From positions 1 through 37,495 of the forward strand of contig JAUWAD010000010.1 in the NCBI GenBank assembly GCA_030602225.1: a stretch of 37,495 nucleotides of DNA. The letters are read 5' to 3'. The position numbers and the translations under genes were made by a program. The notes under the pieces were generated by a model. The model had not been told where the DNA came from, searched no databases, and saw nothing but the letters and a program-made list of their open reading frames with translations. This document shows, piece after piece, positions 9,434 through 18,338 of this stretch (within the stretch, counting starts at the first letter, position 1; each line of letters starts with the position of its first letter). The stretch comes from Bacillota bacterium (GTDB taxonomy: Bacteria > Bacillota > Clostridia > Tissierellales > Tissierellaceae).

Positions 9434-11338
9434 ATGCCAGTTTTATCTGTTAGTAATTTATATAAATCATACGTGGTTGAATCAATTCTTGAGGACATCA
9501 CCTTCAATCTTGAAGATGGTGACAAGGTAGGTGTACTTGGTCTTAATGGCACAGGGAAGACCACCCTTATTGAAATTATATCCGGTAATCTGGAAGCAGA
9601 TTCAGGAAGCATAATGCTTCAGAAGGGTATCAAAGTAGGGTATCTTAAGCAGCACACAAAGATTGAAAGCTCCCTTAGTATATTTGATGAGTGTTTAAGA
9701 GTATTCCAGCATCTTATCTCAATGGAAGAAAAAATAAGAGCTTTGGAATTGGAAATCTCAAACTTATCCCAAAGTGGTGAAGATGCTTTAACAAAGCCAA
9801 TGTCTGAATATGGGCACCTTCTTGAAGATTTCAGCAATAAAGGCGGATACGAATATAAGTCCAGAATAAGAGGTGTACTAAAAGGTTTAGGTTTTGTTGA
9901 GGATGACTTCCATAAGAATATTGAAATCTTAAGTGGAGGCCAAAAATCCAGAGTATCCCTTGCAAAATTACTATTGGAGAACCCAGATGTTCTGTTGTTG
10001 GATGAGCCTACAAATCATTTGGACATTTCAGCGATTGCTTGGCTTGAAAAATTTTTAAAGGAGTATCCTGGGGCAGCATTGATTATATCCCATGACAGAT
10101 ACTTTTTGGATAATGTGGTAAATAGGATATTTTTCATGGAGAATAAAAAGCTTTATCCATATAACACTAACTACTCTGGATTTATGGTCCAGAGAAAAAG
10201 AGATCTTGAGCTTATGAATAAGCAATATGAGGATCAACAAAAAGAGATAAAAAGACAGGAAGAAATAATTCAAAGATATATAAGATATGGTGGTGAAAGA
10301 TACTTAAAGCAGGCAAGAAGCAGGCAAAAGATGCTAGATAGAGTGAAGCTCTTGCCGAAACATCAAGACAGTAAGAAAACCAGACTGAAGTTTGATCCTG
10401 AAGTAAAATCAGGAAACGACGTATTATTTGCTCAAGGCATTTCTAAATACTTTAATGATTTTAAGCTTATTGAAAATATAAATCTAGCGATATATAAAGG
10501 TGATAAGGTTGGACTCATTGGTCCAAATGGAGTAGGTAAGACCACTCTTTTCAAGATACTCCTTGGTCAAATCCCTTATGATAGTGGAGAGATAAAAAAA
10601 GGTCACAACGTTTTTTCAGGTTATTTTGACCAAGAAATGGCCAGCTTAAATCCAGATAATTCCATAGTTGATGAAATTTGGGACAATTACCCAAATTTAA
10701 ATCACTATCAGATTAGAACATACCTTAGCCAGTTTCTATTTGTAGGTGATGACATCTTCAAGGAAATTGGAGATTTAAGTGGTGGTGAAAAAGCAAGGGT
10801 TGCTCTTTTAAAGCTTATGTTATCAAAATCCAATTTTCTTCTTATGGATGAGCCCACCAACCATCTGGATATAGATTCTAAAGAAGTGTTAGAGGATGCC
10901 TTAAATGACTATTCCGGAACTATTTTTGTCATATCCCATGATAGATACTTCTTAAATCAGGTTGTAAATAAGATATTTGAGTTAACACCTGATGGTTTAA
11001 ACGAATATCTAGGGAATTATGATTATTATGTGGAGAAAAAGCAAGAGTTAAATATTGTGGAAGAGGATGAAGATCCTAGGACAAAAACTCAAATAAAGTT
11101 AGATAAGAAAAGAGAAAAAGAGATTATTCAACAACAAAAAGATAAGAACAACAAGATTAAGGATCTTGAAGTAAGGATTTCCAGAAAGGAAGATGAATTG
11201 GAAGAAGTTGATAATAGACTATCTGATCCTTCAATTTATGGAGATCATGAAAAAGTATTGGATTTGGGAAAGCTTAGGGAAAGTATAAAATCTCAATTGG
11301 ATGATCTGTATGAGGAATGGATGTTGTTAACGGAATAA
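9434..11338 (+). CDS. ydiF: ABC-F family ATPase, YdiF-like translation factor
   Basis: This is a 634-residue soluble protein with two fused ABC ATPase domains and no membrane segment. Domain 1 has Walker A GLNGTGKTT (36-44), signature LSGGQKSRVSLAK and Walker B LLLDEPTNHLD. Domain 2 has GPNGVGKTT, LSGGEKARVALLK and LLMDEPTNHLD. The inter-domain linker (about 240-330) is a charged helical hairpin (KRQEEIIQRYIRYGGERYLKQARSR) of the kind that reaches the ribosomal P site. A C-terminal coiled coil (about 560-634) is typical of YdiF/Uup. ABC-F proteins relieve stalled ribosomes, and some confer antibiotic protection; the neighbourhood (tsa operon, rex) favours the housekeeping YdiF group. AGGAGG precedes the ATG. 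Confidence 0.92.
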   Translation: MPVLSVSNLYKSYVVESILEDITFNLEDGDKVGVLGLNGTGKTTLIEIISGNLEADSGSIMLQKGIKVGYLKQHTKIESSLSIFDECLRVFQHLISMEEKIRALELEISNLSQSGEDALTKPMSEYGHLLEDFSNKGGYEYKSRIRGVLKGLGFVEDDFHKNIEILSGGQKSRVSLAKLLLENPDVLLLDEPTNHLDISAIAWLEKFLKEYPGAALIISHDRYFLDNVVNRIFFMENKKLYPYNTNYSGFMVQRKRDLELMNKQYEDQQKEIKRQEEIIQRYIRYGGERYLKQARSRQKMLDRVKLLPKHQDSKKTRLKFDPEVKSGNDVLFAQGISKYFNDFKLIENINLAIYKGDKVGLIGPNGVGKTTLFKILLGQIPYDSGEIKKGHNVFSGYFDQEMASLNPDNSIVDEIWDNYPNLNHYQIRTYLSQFLFVGDDIFKEIGDLSGGEKARVALLKLMLSKSNFLLMDEPTNHLDIDSKEVLEDALNDYSGTIFVISHDRYFLNQVVNKIFELTPDGLNEYLGNYDYYVEKKQELNIVEEDEDPRTKTQIKLDKKREKEIIQQQKDKNNKIKDLEVRISRKEDELEEVDNRLSDPSIYGDHEKVLDLGKLRESIKSQLDDLYEEWMLLTE

Positions 11339-11346
11339 TCCCCAAC

Positions 11347-11465
11347 TTGTCCACAGTACCCACATGTTTATCCACAGAACTACAAAGGAATACCATGGGA
11401 GTTTCCTAAATTTCCCACATTATCCACAATTCCAATAAAAAATCATCCCCAAATTATGTGGATAA
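11347..11465. promoter_or_regulatory. Cluster of DnaA boxes between the ABC-F gene and tsaD
   Basis: Three exact DnaA boxes (TTATCCACA at 11368-11376 and 11420-11428; the reverse form at 11457-11465) and one with a single mismatch (11347-11355) lie in 119 non-coding bases. Two of them are preceded by CCCACAT, giving a repeated unit. The last box overlaps the loop and stem of the tsaD terminator. No dnaA or dnaN gene is nearby, so this is more likely a DnaA-binding titration or regulatory site than oriC. Confidence 0.6.
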
Positions 11466-11475
11466 TTTGGGGATT
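11437..11475 (-). terminator. Intrinsic terminator of the tsaE-tsaB-rimI-tsaD operon
   Basis: A perfect 13-bp stem (11445-11457 with 11462-11474) has a 4-base loop and is followed on the minus strand by GATTTTTTATT. It begins one base after the tsaD stop. Confidence 0.88.
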
Positions 11476-12483
11476 CTAATCAAGAAAACTAAGATTTGGC
11501 ATCACCTTTAGATCAAGAGGTGATGTTTTTCCATTTATATAATTGTAATACCCGGCTGAGCCTATCATTGCTGCATTGTCGGTGCACAACCTTGGGGAAG
11601 GATAAAAGATTCCAATGTTGTTTTTAATACCTCTAGTTTCCATCATTTCCCTTAGACCCTTATTGGCTGCCACTCCTCCAGCAATTACTATCTTGTCCCG
11701 TCCAAGCTCCCTTGATAGTCTAAAGGATTTTTCCACCAATACATCCAGGACTGCCTGTTGAAACCCTGCGGCAACATCTTCAAGGACAATTTCTTCTCCT
11801 CTTTGTTTAGCACCATTTAGATAATTTAAAACAGCAGTTTTTAGACCACTAAATGAAAAATCATAGGTTTTATCATCTAAAAACACCCTTGGAAATTCAA
11901 TCTTTTCTTTATTACCCTTTGAGGCTAAAGAATCTATAAATGGTCCTCCTGGATATGGTAAGCCCATTGCCCTGGCAACTTTGTCAAAAGCTTCTCCTGC
12001 TGCATCATCTCTTGTCCTACCATAAAGGGTATAACTATTATAATCCTCTACATCTATTAGGTAGGTATGTCCACCAGATACTATTAAGCATACAAAAGGC
12101 GGTTTAAGATCCTTATGTTCAATGTAATTTGCACATACGTGACCTTCAATATGATTTACACCAACCAAAGGTATGTTCAAACCATAAGCAATTGACTTTG
12201 CTGCTGATAACCCTACTAACAGAGCTCCAACAAGTCCTGGTCCTTGTGTTACGCTTATAAAGTCTATATCATTAAAGCCTACTTTTGCTTCATCTAGAGC
12301 TTCTTGTATTATTAAATTTATACTCTCAACATGCTTTCTTGAAGCAATTTCAGGAACTACTCCTCCAAATCTTCTATGAATATCGATTTGAGATGAGATT
12401 ATATTTGAAAGTACTTCTCTTCCATCTTTTATTACACCACATGATGTTTCATCACAGGATGATTCAATTGCTAAAGTTAACAT
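11476..12483 (-). CDS. tsaD: tRNA threonylcarbamoyladenosine synthase catalytic subunit TsaD
   Basis: This 335-residue ASKHA-fold enzyme transfers the threonylcarbamoyl group to A37 of ANN-decoding tRNAs, working with TsaB and TsaE. Metal ligands His111 and His115 (NHIEGH) are present. Family signatures include [10 protein letters not shown] near the N-terminus, [23 protein letters not shown], and [11 protein letters not shown] in the C-terminal half. It is the last gene of tsaE-tsaB-rimI-tsaD, eleven bases after rimI, so the whole t6A transfer machinery is expressed together. TsaC is not in the window. Confidence 0.98.
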   Translation of the reverse strand: MLTLAIESSCDETSCGVIKDGREVLSNIISSQIDIHRRFGGVVPEIASRKHVESINLIIQEALDEAKVGFNDIDFISVTQGPGLVGALLVGLSAAKSIAYGLNIPLVGVNHIEGHVCANYIEHKDLKPPFVCLIVSGGHTYLIDVEDYNSYTLYGRTRDDAAGEAFDKVARAMGLPYPGGPFIDSLASKGNKEKIEFPRVFLDDKTYDFSFSGLKTAVLNYLNGAKQRGEEIVLEDVAAGFQQAVLDVLVEKSFRLSRELGRDKIVIAGGVAANKGLREMMETRGIKNNIGIFYPSPRLCTDNAAMIGSAGYYNYINGKTSPLDLKVMPNLSFLD

Positions 12484-12494
12484 TTAATTCACCT

Positions 12495-12941
12495 CTAGTC
12501 CATCTTTCTCCACATTATAACTGCATCTTCTCCGTTGTCTGTATAGTAACCAGGTCTAATCCCATGGGAAGTAAACTTGTGCTTTCTATAGAGATTTTGA
12601 GCTGTCGTATTTGATAGTCTTACTTCAAGGGTGATGTTTGGAATATTGTTTTTCTCACAGTAATCCACTATGCCCATGACCAGTATATTACCCATTCCCT
12701 TGCCTCTATATTCCTTCTTAACTGCTATGTTGGTAATATGGGCTTCATCTAGTATTCTCCAGAATCCACCATAGCCAACAATTTCCCCATCTACCTCAAC
12801 TACAATATAGATTGCTAGTACATTATCTCTAACTTCATTTATAAAAGCATCCTTTGACCATGGTGTCGAGAAGGATTCTTCCTCTATCATGAGTACTTGA
12901 TCTATATCTTCTATTTTCATTTCTCTTAATATTATATTCAT
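12495..12941 (-). CDS. rimI: Ribosomal protein bS18 N-alpha-acetyltransferase RimI (GNAT)
   Basis: This is a 148-residue GNAT protein. The acetyl-CoA-binding segment EYRGKGMGNILVMGIVDY matches the R/Q-x-x-G-x-G/A motif, and the C-terminal strand region LEVRLSNTTAQNLYRKHKFTSHGIRPGYYTDNGEDAVIM is diagnostic for RimI. It acetylates protein N-termini, classically of ribosomal protein S18; in Firmicutes the physiological target is less certain. It lies four bases after tsaB and eleven before tsaD, the usual arrangement. Confidence 0.94.
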   Translation of the reverse strand: MNIILREMKIEDIDQVLMIEEESFSTPWSKDAFINEVRDNVLAIYIVVEVDGEIVGYGGFWRILDEAHITNIAVKKEYRGKGMGNILVMGIVDYCEKNNIPNITLEVRLSNTTAQNLYRKHKFTSHGIRPGYYTDNGEDAVIMWRKMD

Positions 12942-12945
12942 TTAA

Positions 12946-13641
12946 TTACCTCTGTAATTTTAGATTTCTCTCAGCCTGGGAATCTCTTAAATAATCTGGA
13001 GCTAAGGTGTAGTAATCATCACTACCATATCTAATGTACTTTAAAAGACCTAATCTGGCAACACTACTACCTCTAGAAAGGTTAAGTTCTCCTGGAGCAA
13101 ATGAAATCATTTCTCCAATTTCACTATTAATAGTATCCTTATAAACCAGGCATCCATCACCATTAAGTATAGCACTATCTATATTATCCCTTAAGAACTT
13201 AATCAGTTCCATTACTTCAATGGCATCTGGCTTTAAGATTTCTCTAAATCTGTCTTCTTCTCTTTTATATACAGCGGTGAATACCCTATCTCTTCTTGCA
13301 TCCATCATGGGAACTATAGCCTTATCTGATAGGATGTTGTTTGCCAATACTTCCAAAGATGACACTCCAACAATTGGTTTATCAAAAACATGGGCAAAAC
13401 TCTTTGCCGTGGTGACACCTATCCTTAAACCTGTGAATGAACCTGGTCCAGTTGAAACTGCAAACAGGTCCATATCCTTCATTTCCAATTTTAGATTATC
13501 CATCAATGATTTAATCATTGGTACCAATGCTTCTGAATGACTCATATCCAAATTCAAGGAAAACTCTCCAAGTAATTTGTCCTCATCCATAATTGCACAA
13601 GTGGTCATAAGCGTTGATGTATCCAAACCTAGAACCTTCAT
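12946..13641 (-). CDS. tsaB: tRNA threonylcarbamoyladenosine biosynthesis protein TsaB
   Basis: This 231-residue inactive TsaD paralogue scaffolds the TsaB-TsaD-TsaE complex. The N-terminal ASKHA strand VLGLDTSTLMTTCAIM and the central SHSEALVPMI and STGPGSFTGLRIGVTTAKSFA stretches are family hallmarks. Metal ligands of the TsaD type are absent, as expected. Its ATG overlaps the tsaE stop by four bases, which indicates coupled translation. Confidence 0.96.
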   Translation of the reverse strand: MKVLGLDTSTLMTTCAIMDEDKLLGEFSLNLDMSHSEALVPMIKSLMDNLKLEMKDMDLFAVSTGPGSFTGLRIGVTTAKSFAHVFDKPIVGVSSLEVLANNILSDKAIVPMMDARRDRVFTAVYKREEDRFREILKPDAIEVMELIKFLRDNIDSAILNGDGCLVYKDTINSEIGEMISFAPGELNLSRGSSVARLGLLKYIRYGSDDYYTLAPDYLRDSQAERNLKLQR

Positions 13642-14093
13642 CTTTTCAACTCCCCCACTAGACTATCATATCTATTCCCAAAGGCTTTAATCTCAATAAC
13701 TCTCTTATTATCTGCTTCTCCTCTAAAAATCCAAAGCTCAAGCCTGTCCCTTGGAAGTTCATCTTGAATATTTTCTGCCCACTCTATCAAACATACTCCA
13801 TCTCCATAAAAGTAGTCCTCAATTCCCAGATCAAATAATTCTTCTCCATTTTCCAATCTGTACACATCAAAGTGATATAGTGGAAGTCTTCCCTTGTACT
13901 CGTTTATTAGAGTAAAGGTAGGGCTAGTTATATAGTCCTCAACCAAAAGTCCTTTACCAATAGCTTTGCTCAGGGTTGTCTTTCCTGCTCCAAGATCACC
14001 ATTCAAGCATATAATATCCCCTTTTTGTAAAAGTGATCCTAATTTTTCACCAAATTTATTAGTTTCATCTATACCATCTATTCTAATTATCAT
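13638..14093 (-). CDS. tsaE: tRNA threonylcarbamoyladenosine biosynthesis ATPase TsaE
   Basis: This is a 151-residue P-loop ATPase. Walker A is GDLGAGKTT (32-40); the switch-like TSPTFTLINEY, the YHFDVYRL motif and CLIEWAE are the TsaE signatures. It drives turnover of the TsaB-TsaD complex in t6A synthesis. It is first in the operon, starts with an ATG behind GAGG, and overlaps tsaB by four bases. Confidence 0.97.
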   Translation of the reverse strand: MIIRIDGIDETNKFGEKLGSLLQKGDIICLNGDLGAGKTTLSKAIGKGLLVEDYITSPTFTLINEYKGRLPLYHFDVYRLENGEELFDLGIEDYFYGDGVCLIEWAENIQDELPRDRLELWIFRGEADNKRVIEIKAFGNRYDSLVGELKR

Positions 14094-14130
14094 ATTTTCC
14101 TCTTTTCATAATTCATTGTATCAACTTTTA

Positions 14131-14159
14131 ATTATAACAAAGTAGAAAAATTAATACAA
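14131..14159 (-). promoter_or_regulatory. Promoter of the tsaE operon
   Basis: On the minus strand the perfect -10 TATAAT (14131-14136) is 17 bases after a weak -35 TTGTAT (14154-14159). Confidence 0.55.
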
Positions 14160-14160
14160 T

Positions 14161-14190
14161 AAAAAAACCAGAGCATTTTTTACCCTGGCT
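14161..14190 (-). terminator. Intrinsic terminator of ribU
   Basis: CCAGGG and CTCTGG (one G-U) pair around a 9-base A-rich loop on the minus strand, followed by TTTTTTTATT. Confidence 0.75.
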
Positions 14191-14197
14191 TCCTATG

Positions 14198-14806
14198 TTA
14201 TCTGTGCAGTATTGGTGATACCTTCTTATATAAAAGAATGGTTAGTGCAGTTAGTATTGCTCCTTTTAGTAAATTGAAAGGCACTATTGCATACAATACC
14301 ATAGTCTTCATATCTACTATTCTTGAATTTACTGCTGTTCCCATTTCAACTAAGCTTTCAATTGGCCATCCAAACAGTCTTGCATAGAACGGGAAGATGA
14401 AGTAATAGTTTGCAATTGAAATTACAATGGTCATAGTTATTGTTCCAAGAACTAAACCAAGAACCGCCCTATTAAATGTTCTTTTCTTAAAGTATACTAA
14501 TCCAGCTGTGTATGCAAATACACTTCCAACAACGAAATTGGCAAATTCTCCAACACCACCAGTTGTTGAACCTTCAATTACTAGATTTAGAACATTCTTA
14601 AGTAGCTGTACAATTACACCTACCATAGGTCCCATGGCAAATGCACCGATCAATGCGGGTAAATCTGAGATGTCTATCTTCATAAACGGTGGTGCAAGCC
14701 AAACCAATGGCATTTCAAAGAACATCAATATGAATGCTATAACTCCTAAAACTGATACTTTAACCATGGTTCTTGTTGTCCATAGTTCTCTACTTAATGT
14801 GTACAT
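14198..14806 (-). CDS. ribU: Riboflavin ECF transporter substrate-binding subunit RibU
   Basis: This is a 202-residue integral membrane S component with about six helices, including ISVLGVIAFILMFFEMPL-like TM1, then APPFMKIDISDLPALIGAFAMGP, the conserved segment after TM1 in RibU. It binds riboflavin and imports it with the shared EcfA-EcfA'-EcfT module, which is not encoded here. The start is the ATG at 14806 with GGAGGG upstream; the longer frame from 14893 would run through the leader terminator and riboswitch. The FMN riboswitch upstream independently supports the substrate. It is monocistronic. Confidence 0.95.
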   Translation of the reverse strand: MYTLSRELWTTRTMVKVSVLGVIAFILMFFEMPLVWLAPPFMKIDISDLPALIGAFAMGPMVGVIVQLLKNVLNLVIEGSTTGGVGEFANFVVGSVFAYTAGLVYFKKRTFNRAVLGLVLGTITMTIVISIANYYFIFPFYARLFGWPIESLVEMGTAVNSRIVDMKTMVLYAIVPFNLLKGAILTALTILLYKKVSPILHR

Positions 14807-14840
14807 AAAAATCCCTCCATAATTTTTATTACCTGGGGAT

Positions 14841-14870
14841 ACAAAAAACCCCGAAGCAATCTTCGGGGCA
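14841..14870 (-). terminator. Expression-platform terminator of the ribU FMN riboswitch
   Basis: A perfect 8-bp stem CCCCGAAG/CTTCGGGG (14849-14868) with a 4-base loop is followed by TTTTTTGT on the minus strand. Its 5' arm extended as GCCCCGAAGA is complementary at nine of ten positions to TCTTCAGGGC at the 5' start of the aptamer, so an antiterminator can form without FMN. Confidence 0.9.
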
Positions 14871-14889
14871 TAAAAAACATCAGAATACA

Positions 14890-14999
14890 TCATCTTCTTC
14901 CATCCAGACTTTAACTGTCGGCTCTGGAATCACACCAGATCAACCATTCGGTTCGCGGGCTTTACCGCCGGTGAGGACTTGCACCTCGCCCTGAAGATA
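14890..14999 (-). promoter_or_regulatory. FMN riboswitch (RFN element) controlling ribU
   Basis: The minus strand carries the conserved RFN blocks in order: TCTTCAGGGCGAGGTG, ACCGGCGGTAAAGCCCGCGA, GGTGTGATTCCAGAGCCGAC and AGTCTGGATGGAAGAAGA. The 5' TCTTC and 3' GAAGA close P1. FMN binding should favour the following terminator and switch off riboflavin import. Confidence 0.97.
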
Positions 15000-15010
15000 T
15001 ATCTAGTATT

Positions 15011-15039
15011 ATAATATCGAAGCTTATCTATTTTGTCAA
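15011..15039 (-). promoter_or_regulatory. Promoter of the ribU leader
   Basis: On the minus strand the perfect -35 TTGACA (15034-15039) and -10 TATTAT (15011-15016) are 17 bases apart, ending about 10 bases before the riboswitch. No terminator is seen between the upstream NAD-kinase-like gene and this promoter. Confidence 0.85.
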
Positions 15040-15071
15040 TAGGTAACTTTTTGAAATTGTTAAATATTTAT

Positions 15072-16181
15072 CTATAACCCTTTTACTTCCTGAATACTAT
15101 CTGTATAGTAATCAAATACAACACTAATATAACCACTCATCATCTTGTTTACTTCATCATCCCCAGTGTCCACTAGAAGTGGTCTTCCTTCCAATGAGAA
15201 AATCTTGCTTCTTGGTGCCACAACTATGATATTCTTCTTTCCTACTTTGTTAATGACTTCCGCACTGATCTGCTGATTACCTCTTCCAAAAATATAACCC
15301 TGACCCCCTATTACTGTTACGATTATCTTGGCAGGATTATCTCCAATTATCTCCAGGATTTCCTTCTCGTTCACATCCGATGCCACAAGCTTTTTATCCT
15401 TAATTATATCTATTCCCAGAAGGGTATTGGGTAATCCAAGACCTTCCATTATTGGTCTTATGGTTGTTCCAGAACCTACGATATAGTATATTCCATCTCT
15501 CATTTCTTCAATGACCTTTTCAGCTATACCTTCAATGGCTTCCCTTTCATCAGCAAAACCACTGGACTTTTGGCTTTGGGTTAAATTTGGCATGTGGGGA
15601 ATCTTCATATAACCATACAGTTTGGCTGTTACGATACCATCCCTAAATCTTTCTTCATCAATATCCATGACCTCAGCATCCTTAACCCCTATTTCTGGAT
15701 CTGAAAGATAGTGAAGGGCTATCTCTCCTGCGTTTCTAGGGTGTGATGCAAAAACACCAGAGTGTATTTTTACCCCTGCTGGAATTCCAATAACGGGAAT
15801 GTTATCCTCAATGGCATTGAATATATTTCTTGCAGTTCCATCTCCACCTGCAAAAATAATAAGGTCAACACCTAAGCCTTTCATTTCCTTTGCTGCCCTT
15901 TCAGTATCCTCAGGTGAGGTTTCCTCTCCAATTTCTCCAATTACATTGGGTTCCCAACCCAGCTCCTTAAGCTCTCTTTCACCCATTTCTCCTGGGTATG
16001 AATATATTTCTAGATTTTCTATGGGTTTAAGAGCTTCCAATGCCTTCATGGCTTTCTTAGGTGATTCAGGAATAGCACCCATGCTCCTTGCTTTTTTTAG
16101 TACCTCTACCCCATCTGTACCCTTTAGTCCAACTCTTCCACCCATACCTGCAATTGGGTTAATGATAACTCCCAGCTTCAT
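15072..16181 (-). CDS. ATP-NAD kinase family protein (COG3199/AcoX type)
   Basis: This 369-residue protein has an N-terminal NAD-kinase-like domain. It begins LGVIINPIAGMGGRVGLKGTDG and contains the GGDGTAR motif (112-118), whose Asp is the family's catalytic base, followed by IPVIGIPAGVKIHSGVFA. The GSGTTIRPIMEGL segment and the long C-terminal domain place it in the COG3199 branch, not the shorter canonical NadK. It may make NADP or phosphorylate a related substrate; activity is inferred. It follows tex by twelve bases, behind TAGGAGGT, as the last gene of secA-prfB-tex. No terminator is visible after it. Confidence 0.87.
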   Translation of the reverse strand: MKLGVIINPIAGMGGRVGLKGTDGVEVLKKARSMGAIPESPKKAMKALEALKPIENLEIYSYPGEMGERELKELGWEPNVIGEIGEETSPEDTERAAKEMKGLGVDLIIFAGGDGTARNIFNAIEDNIPVIGIPAGVKIHSGVFASHPRNAGEIALHYLSDPEIGVKDAEVMDIDEERFRDGIVTAKLYGYMKIPHMPNLTQSQKSSGFADEREAIEGIAEKVIEEMRDGIYYIVGSGTTIRPIMEGLGLPNTLLGIDIIKDKKLVASDVNEKEILEIIGDNPAKIIVTVIGGQGYIFGRGNQQISAEVINKVGKKNIIVVAPRSKIFSLEGRPLLVDTGDDEVNKMMSGYISVVFDYYTDSIQEVKGL

Positions 16182-16193
16182 TAAATCGACCTC

Positions 16194-18299
16194 CTAGTTA
16201 GATATATCCTTCATGCTAAGGGAGATTCTTCCCTTATCCTTATCCACATCAATAATTCTAACCTTAATTACATCCCCCACCTTAACAACTTCCTTAGGAT
16301 GTTTTATAAACTTGTTGGACATTTGAGAAATATGCACAAGTCCATCCTGCTTAACCCCAATGTCAACAAAGGCTCCAAAATCCACAACGTTTCTAACAGT
16401 TCCATTTAATACCATATCCTTATTTAAATCCTCAAGTTTTAAAATGTCAGATCTTAGTATTGGTTTTGGCATTTCATCCCTTGGGTCTCTACCTGGTTTT
16501 TCCAATTCCAGCATTATATCCTTTAGTGTAGGAACTCCCACTTCCAGTTCCTTGGCTAAACTCTCAATTTCCTTTGATTTATAATCACTATTCATCAATA
16601 CTTTTGCAATATGATATGACTCAGGGTGTACGCCAGTATTATCAAGGGGATTTGTACCTTCAGATATCCTTAAGAATCCAGCACACATCTTAAATGTCTT
16701 CTCACCTAAACCCTTAACTTTTGATAGATCTTCCCTGCTTCTGAATTTACCCATTTCCTCCCTGTAACTAACAATACTATTGGCAACTTTAGGGTTTACT
16801 CCTGATACGTATTTAAGAAGGGATGGGCTGGCAGTATTTAAGTCAACTCCAACTCTGTTAACTGCATCTTCAACTACTGCAGTTAAAGATTCATCCAATT
16901 TCCCCTGGTTTAAGTCGTGCTGATACTGTCCAACACCTATATGTTTTGGATCGATTTTTACCAATTCAGCCAGTGGGTCCTGTAGTCTCCTTCCTATGGA
17001 AGCTGCCCCTCTAACAGTTACATCATGATTTGGGAAATCCTTTAATCCAACCTCCGATGCAGAATAAATTGATGCCCCAGCTTCATTCACAATTGCATAT
17101 GCTAGATTTCCTCTTATCTCAGAGATTAATTCAGCAACTACTGCCTCTGTCTCCCTTGAACCTGTTCCATTACCAATGGCTATTAACTCAACCTTATATT
17201 TATCAATTAGCTTCTTAAGAACTCCCTTTGATTCTTCCACCTTGTTCTGTGGCTCAGTGGGATATATGGTAGTGTTATCCAATAACTTACCCGTATCATC
17301 TATGACAGCTACCTTACATCCAGTTCTATATCCTGGGTCTATGGCAAGTACGTTCTTACCCTTTATAGGCGGTTGCATAAGTAATGGCTCAAGATTAAGA
17401 GAGAATACTTTTATTGCCTCCTCCTCTGCCCTTTCAGTAAGATCATTTCTTATTTCCCTCTCAATAGATGGATACAGTAGCCTTTTAAACCCATCCTCAC
17501 ATGATAGTAGAACATAATTTGTTGTGAAGCTATTTTTATTATTCGTTGATCTCTGCTTGATAATATCCACTGCCACATCATCTTCCACAATTATACTAAC
17601 CTTGAGTACTTTTTCCTTCTCTCCCCGATTCATGGCTAGAACTCTGTGGTTTGGAATCTTTGAAACTGGTTCTCTATAATCATAATACATCTCATATACT
17701 GAGTCTTGGTCCTTCTTCGTTGCAATGGTTTGAATTTTACCATTCTTTTTTATATGGTTTTTAACCAATCTTCTAATATCTGGATCATCTGCAATATCTT
17801 CAGCAATTATGTCCATTGCTCCATTAATGGCATCTTCAATAGAGTTTACTTCTCTTTCTTCACTTAAGAAGGTCTTTGCATATTCAATGAACTCATCCTT
17901 ACCCATTTCTTGGGCAAATATGGCCTTTGCAAGGTCTTCTAGCCCTTTTTCCTTAGCCATGGTTGCTCTAGTCCTTCTCTTAGGTCTAAATGGTCTATAA
18001 AGGTCATCCACCCTTTGGAGGCTTTCTGATTTTAGTATTTCCTCCTTTAATTCAAGGGTAAGTTTCCCCTGTTCATCTATGAGTCTTATAACCTCTTCCT
18101 TCTTATTTTTAAGGTTTCTAAGATAGGTTAGTCTATTAAACAGATCCCTCAATTCCACATCTGTCATAGATCCAGTCTGCTCTTTTCTATACCTTGCAAT
18201 AAATGGAATAGTATTTCCTTCATCAATTAGCTCGATTACATTTTTTACATATCCTTTGTTTAGTTTTAACTCACTGGAAAGTACACCAATAATATCCAT
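16194..18299 (-). CDS. tex: Tex family transcription accessory protein (S1 RNA-binding)
   Basis: This 701-residue protein has an N-terminal helical domain including KGYVKNVIELIDEGNTIPFIARYRKE, a YqgF-like RNase H fold around NVLAIDPGYRTGCKVAVID, tandem helix-hairpin-helix motifs (NTASPSLLKYVSGVNPKVANSIV and VKGLGEKTFKMCAGFLRI), and a C-terminal S1 domain (about 625-697; NVVDFGAFVDIGVKQDGLVHISQM). Tex binds nucleic acid and affects transcription and toxin expression in several bacteria; its exact role is unclear. I chose the ATG at 18299 because CTCCTT (AAGGAG on the coding strand) lies 11 bases upstream, whereas the earlier GTG and ATG (18311, 18308) overlap or abut it. It sits between prfB and the NAD-kinase-like gene. 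Confidence 0.95.
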   Translation of the reverse strand: MDIIGVLSSELKLNKGYVKNVIELIDEGNTIPFIARYRKEQTGSMTDVELRDLFNRLTYLRNLKNKKEEVIRLIDEQGKLTLELKEEILKSESLQRVDDLYRPFRPKRRTRATMAKEKGLEDLAKAIFAQEMGKDEFIEYAKTFLSEEREVNSIEDAINGAMDIIAEDIADDPDIRRLVKNHIKKNGKIQTIATKKDQDSVYEMYYDYREPVSKIPNHRVLAMNRGEKEKVLKVSIIVEDDVAVDIIKQRSTNNKNSFTTNYVLLSCEDGFKRLLYPSIEREIRNDLTERAEEEAIKVFSLNLEPLLMQPPIKGKNVLAIDPGYRTGCKVAVIDDTGKLLDNTTIYPTEPQNKVEESKGVLKKLIDKYKVELIAIGNGTGSRETEAVVAELISEIRGNLAYAIVNEAGASIYSASEVGLKDFPNHDVTVRGAASIGRRLQDPLAELVKIDPKHIGVGQYQHDLNQGKLDESLTAVVEDAVNRVGVDLNTASPSLLKYVSGVNPKVANSIVSYREEMGKFRSREDLSKVKGLGEKTFKMCAGFLRISEGTNPLDNTGVHPESYHIAKVLMNSDYKSKEIESLAKELEVGVPTLKDIMLELEKPGRDPRDEMPKPILRSDILKLEDLNKDMVLNGTVRNVVDFGAFVDIGVKQDGLVHISQMSNKFIKHPKEVVKVGDVIKVRIIDVDKDKGRISLSMKDISN

Positions 18300-18338
18300 T
18301 GATTCCATCACTCCTTAGTCTCTAGCACAAAAGCCCTT

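Noticed and set aside
9434-11338. Antibiotic-resistance ABC-F (ribosome protection) gene
   Set aside because: There is no leader-peptide attenuator upstream, the length and C-terminal coiled coil match YdiF, and the neighbours match the housekeeping ydi cluster.
11341-11475. Possible chromosomal origin of replication because of DnaA boxes
   Set aside because: No dnaA, dnaN, rpmH or gidA genes are nearby, there is no obvious AT-rich unwinding region, and gene orientation does not switch here. A DnaA titration or regulatory site fits better.
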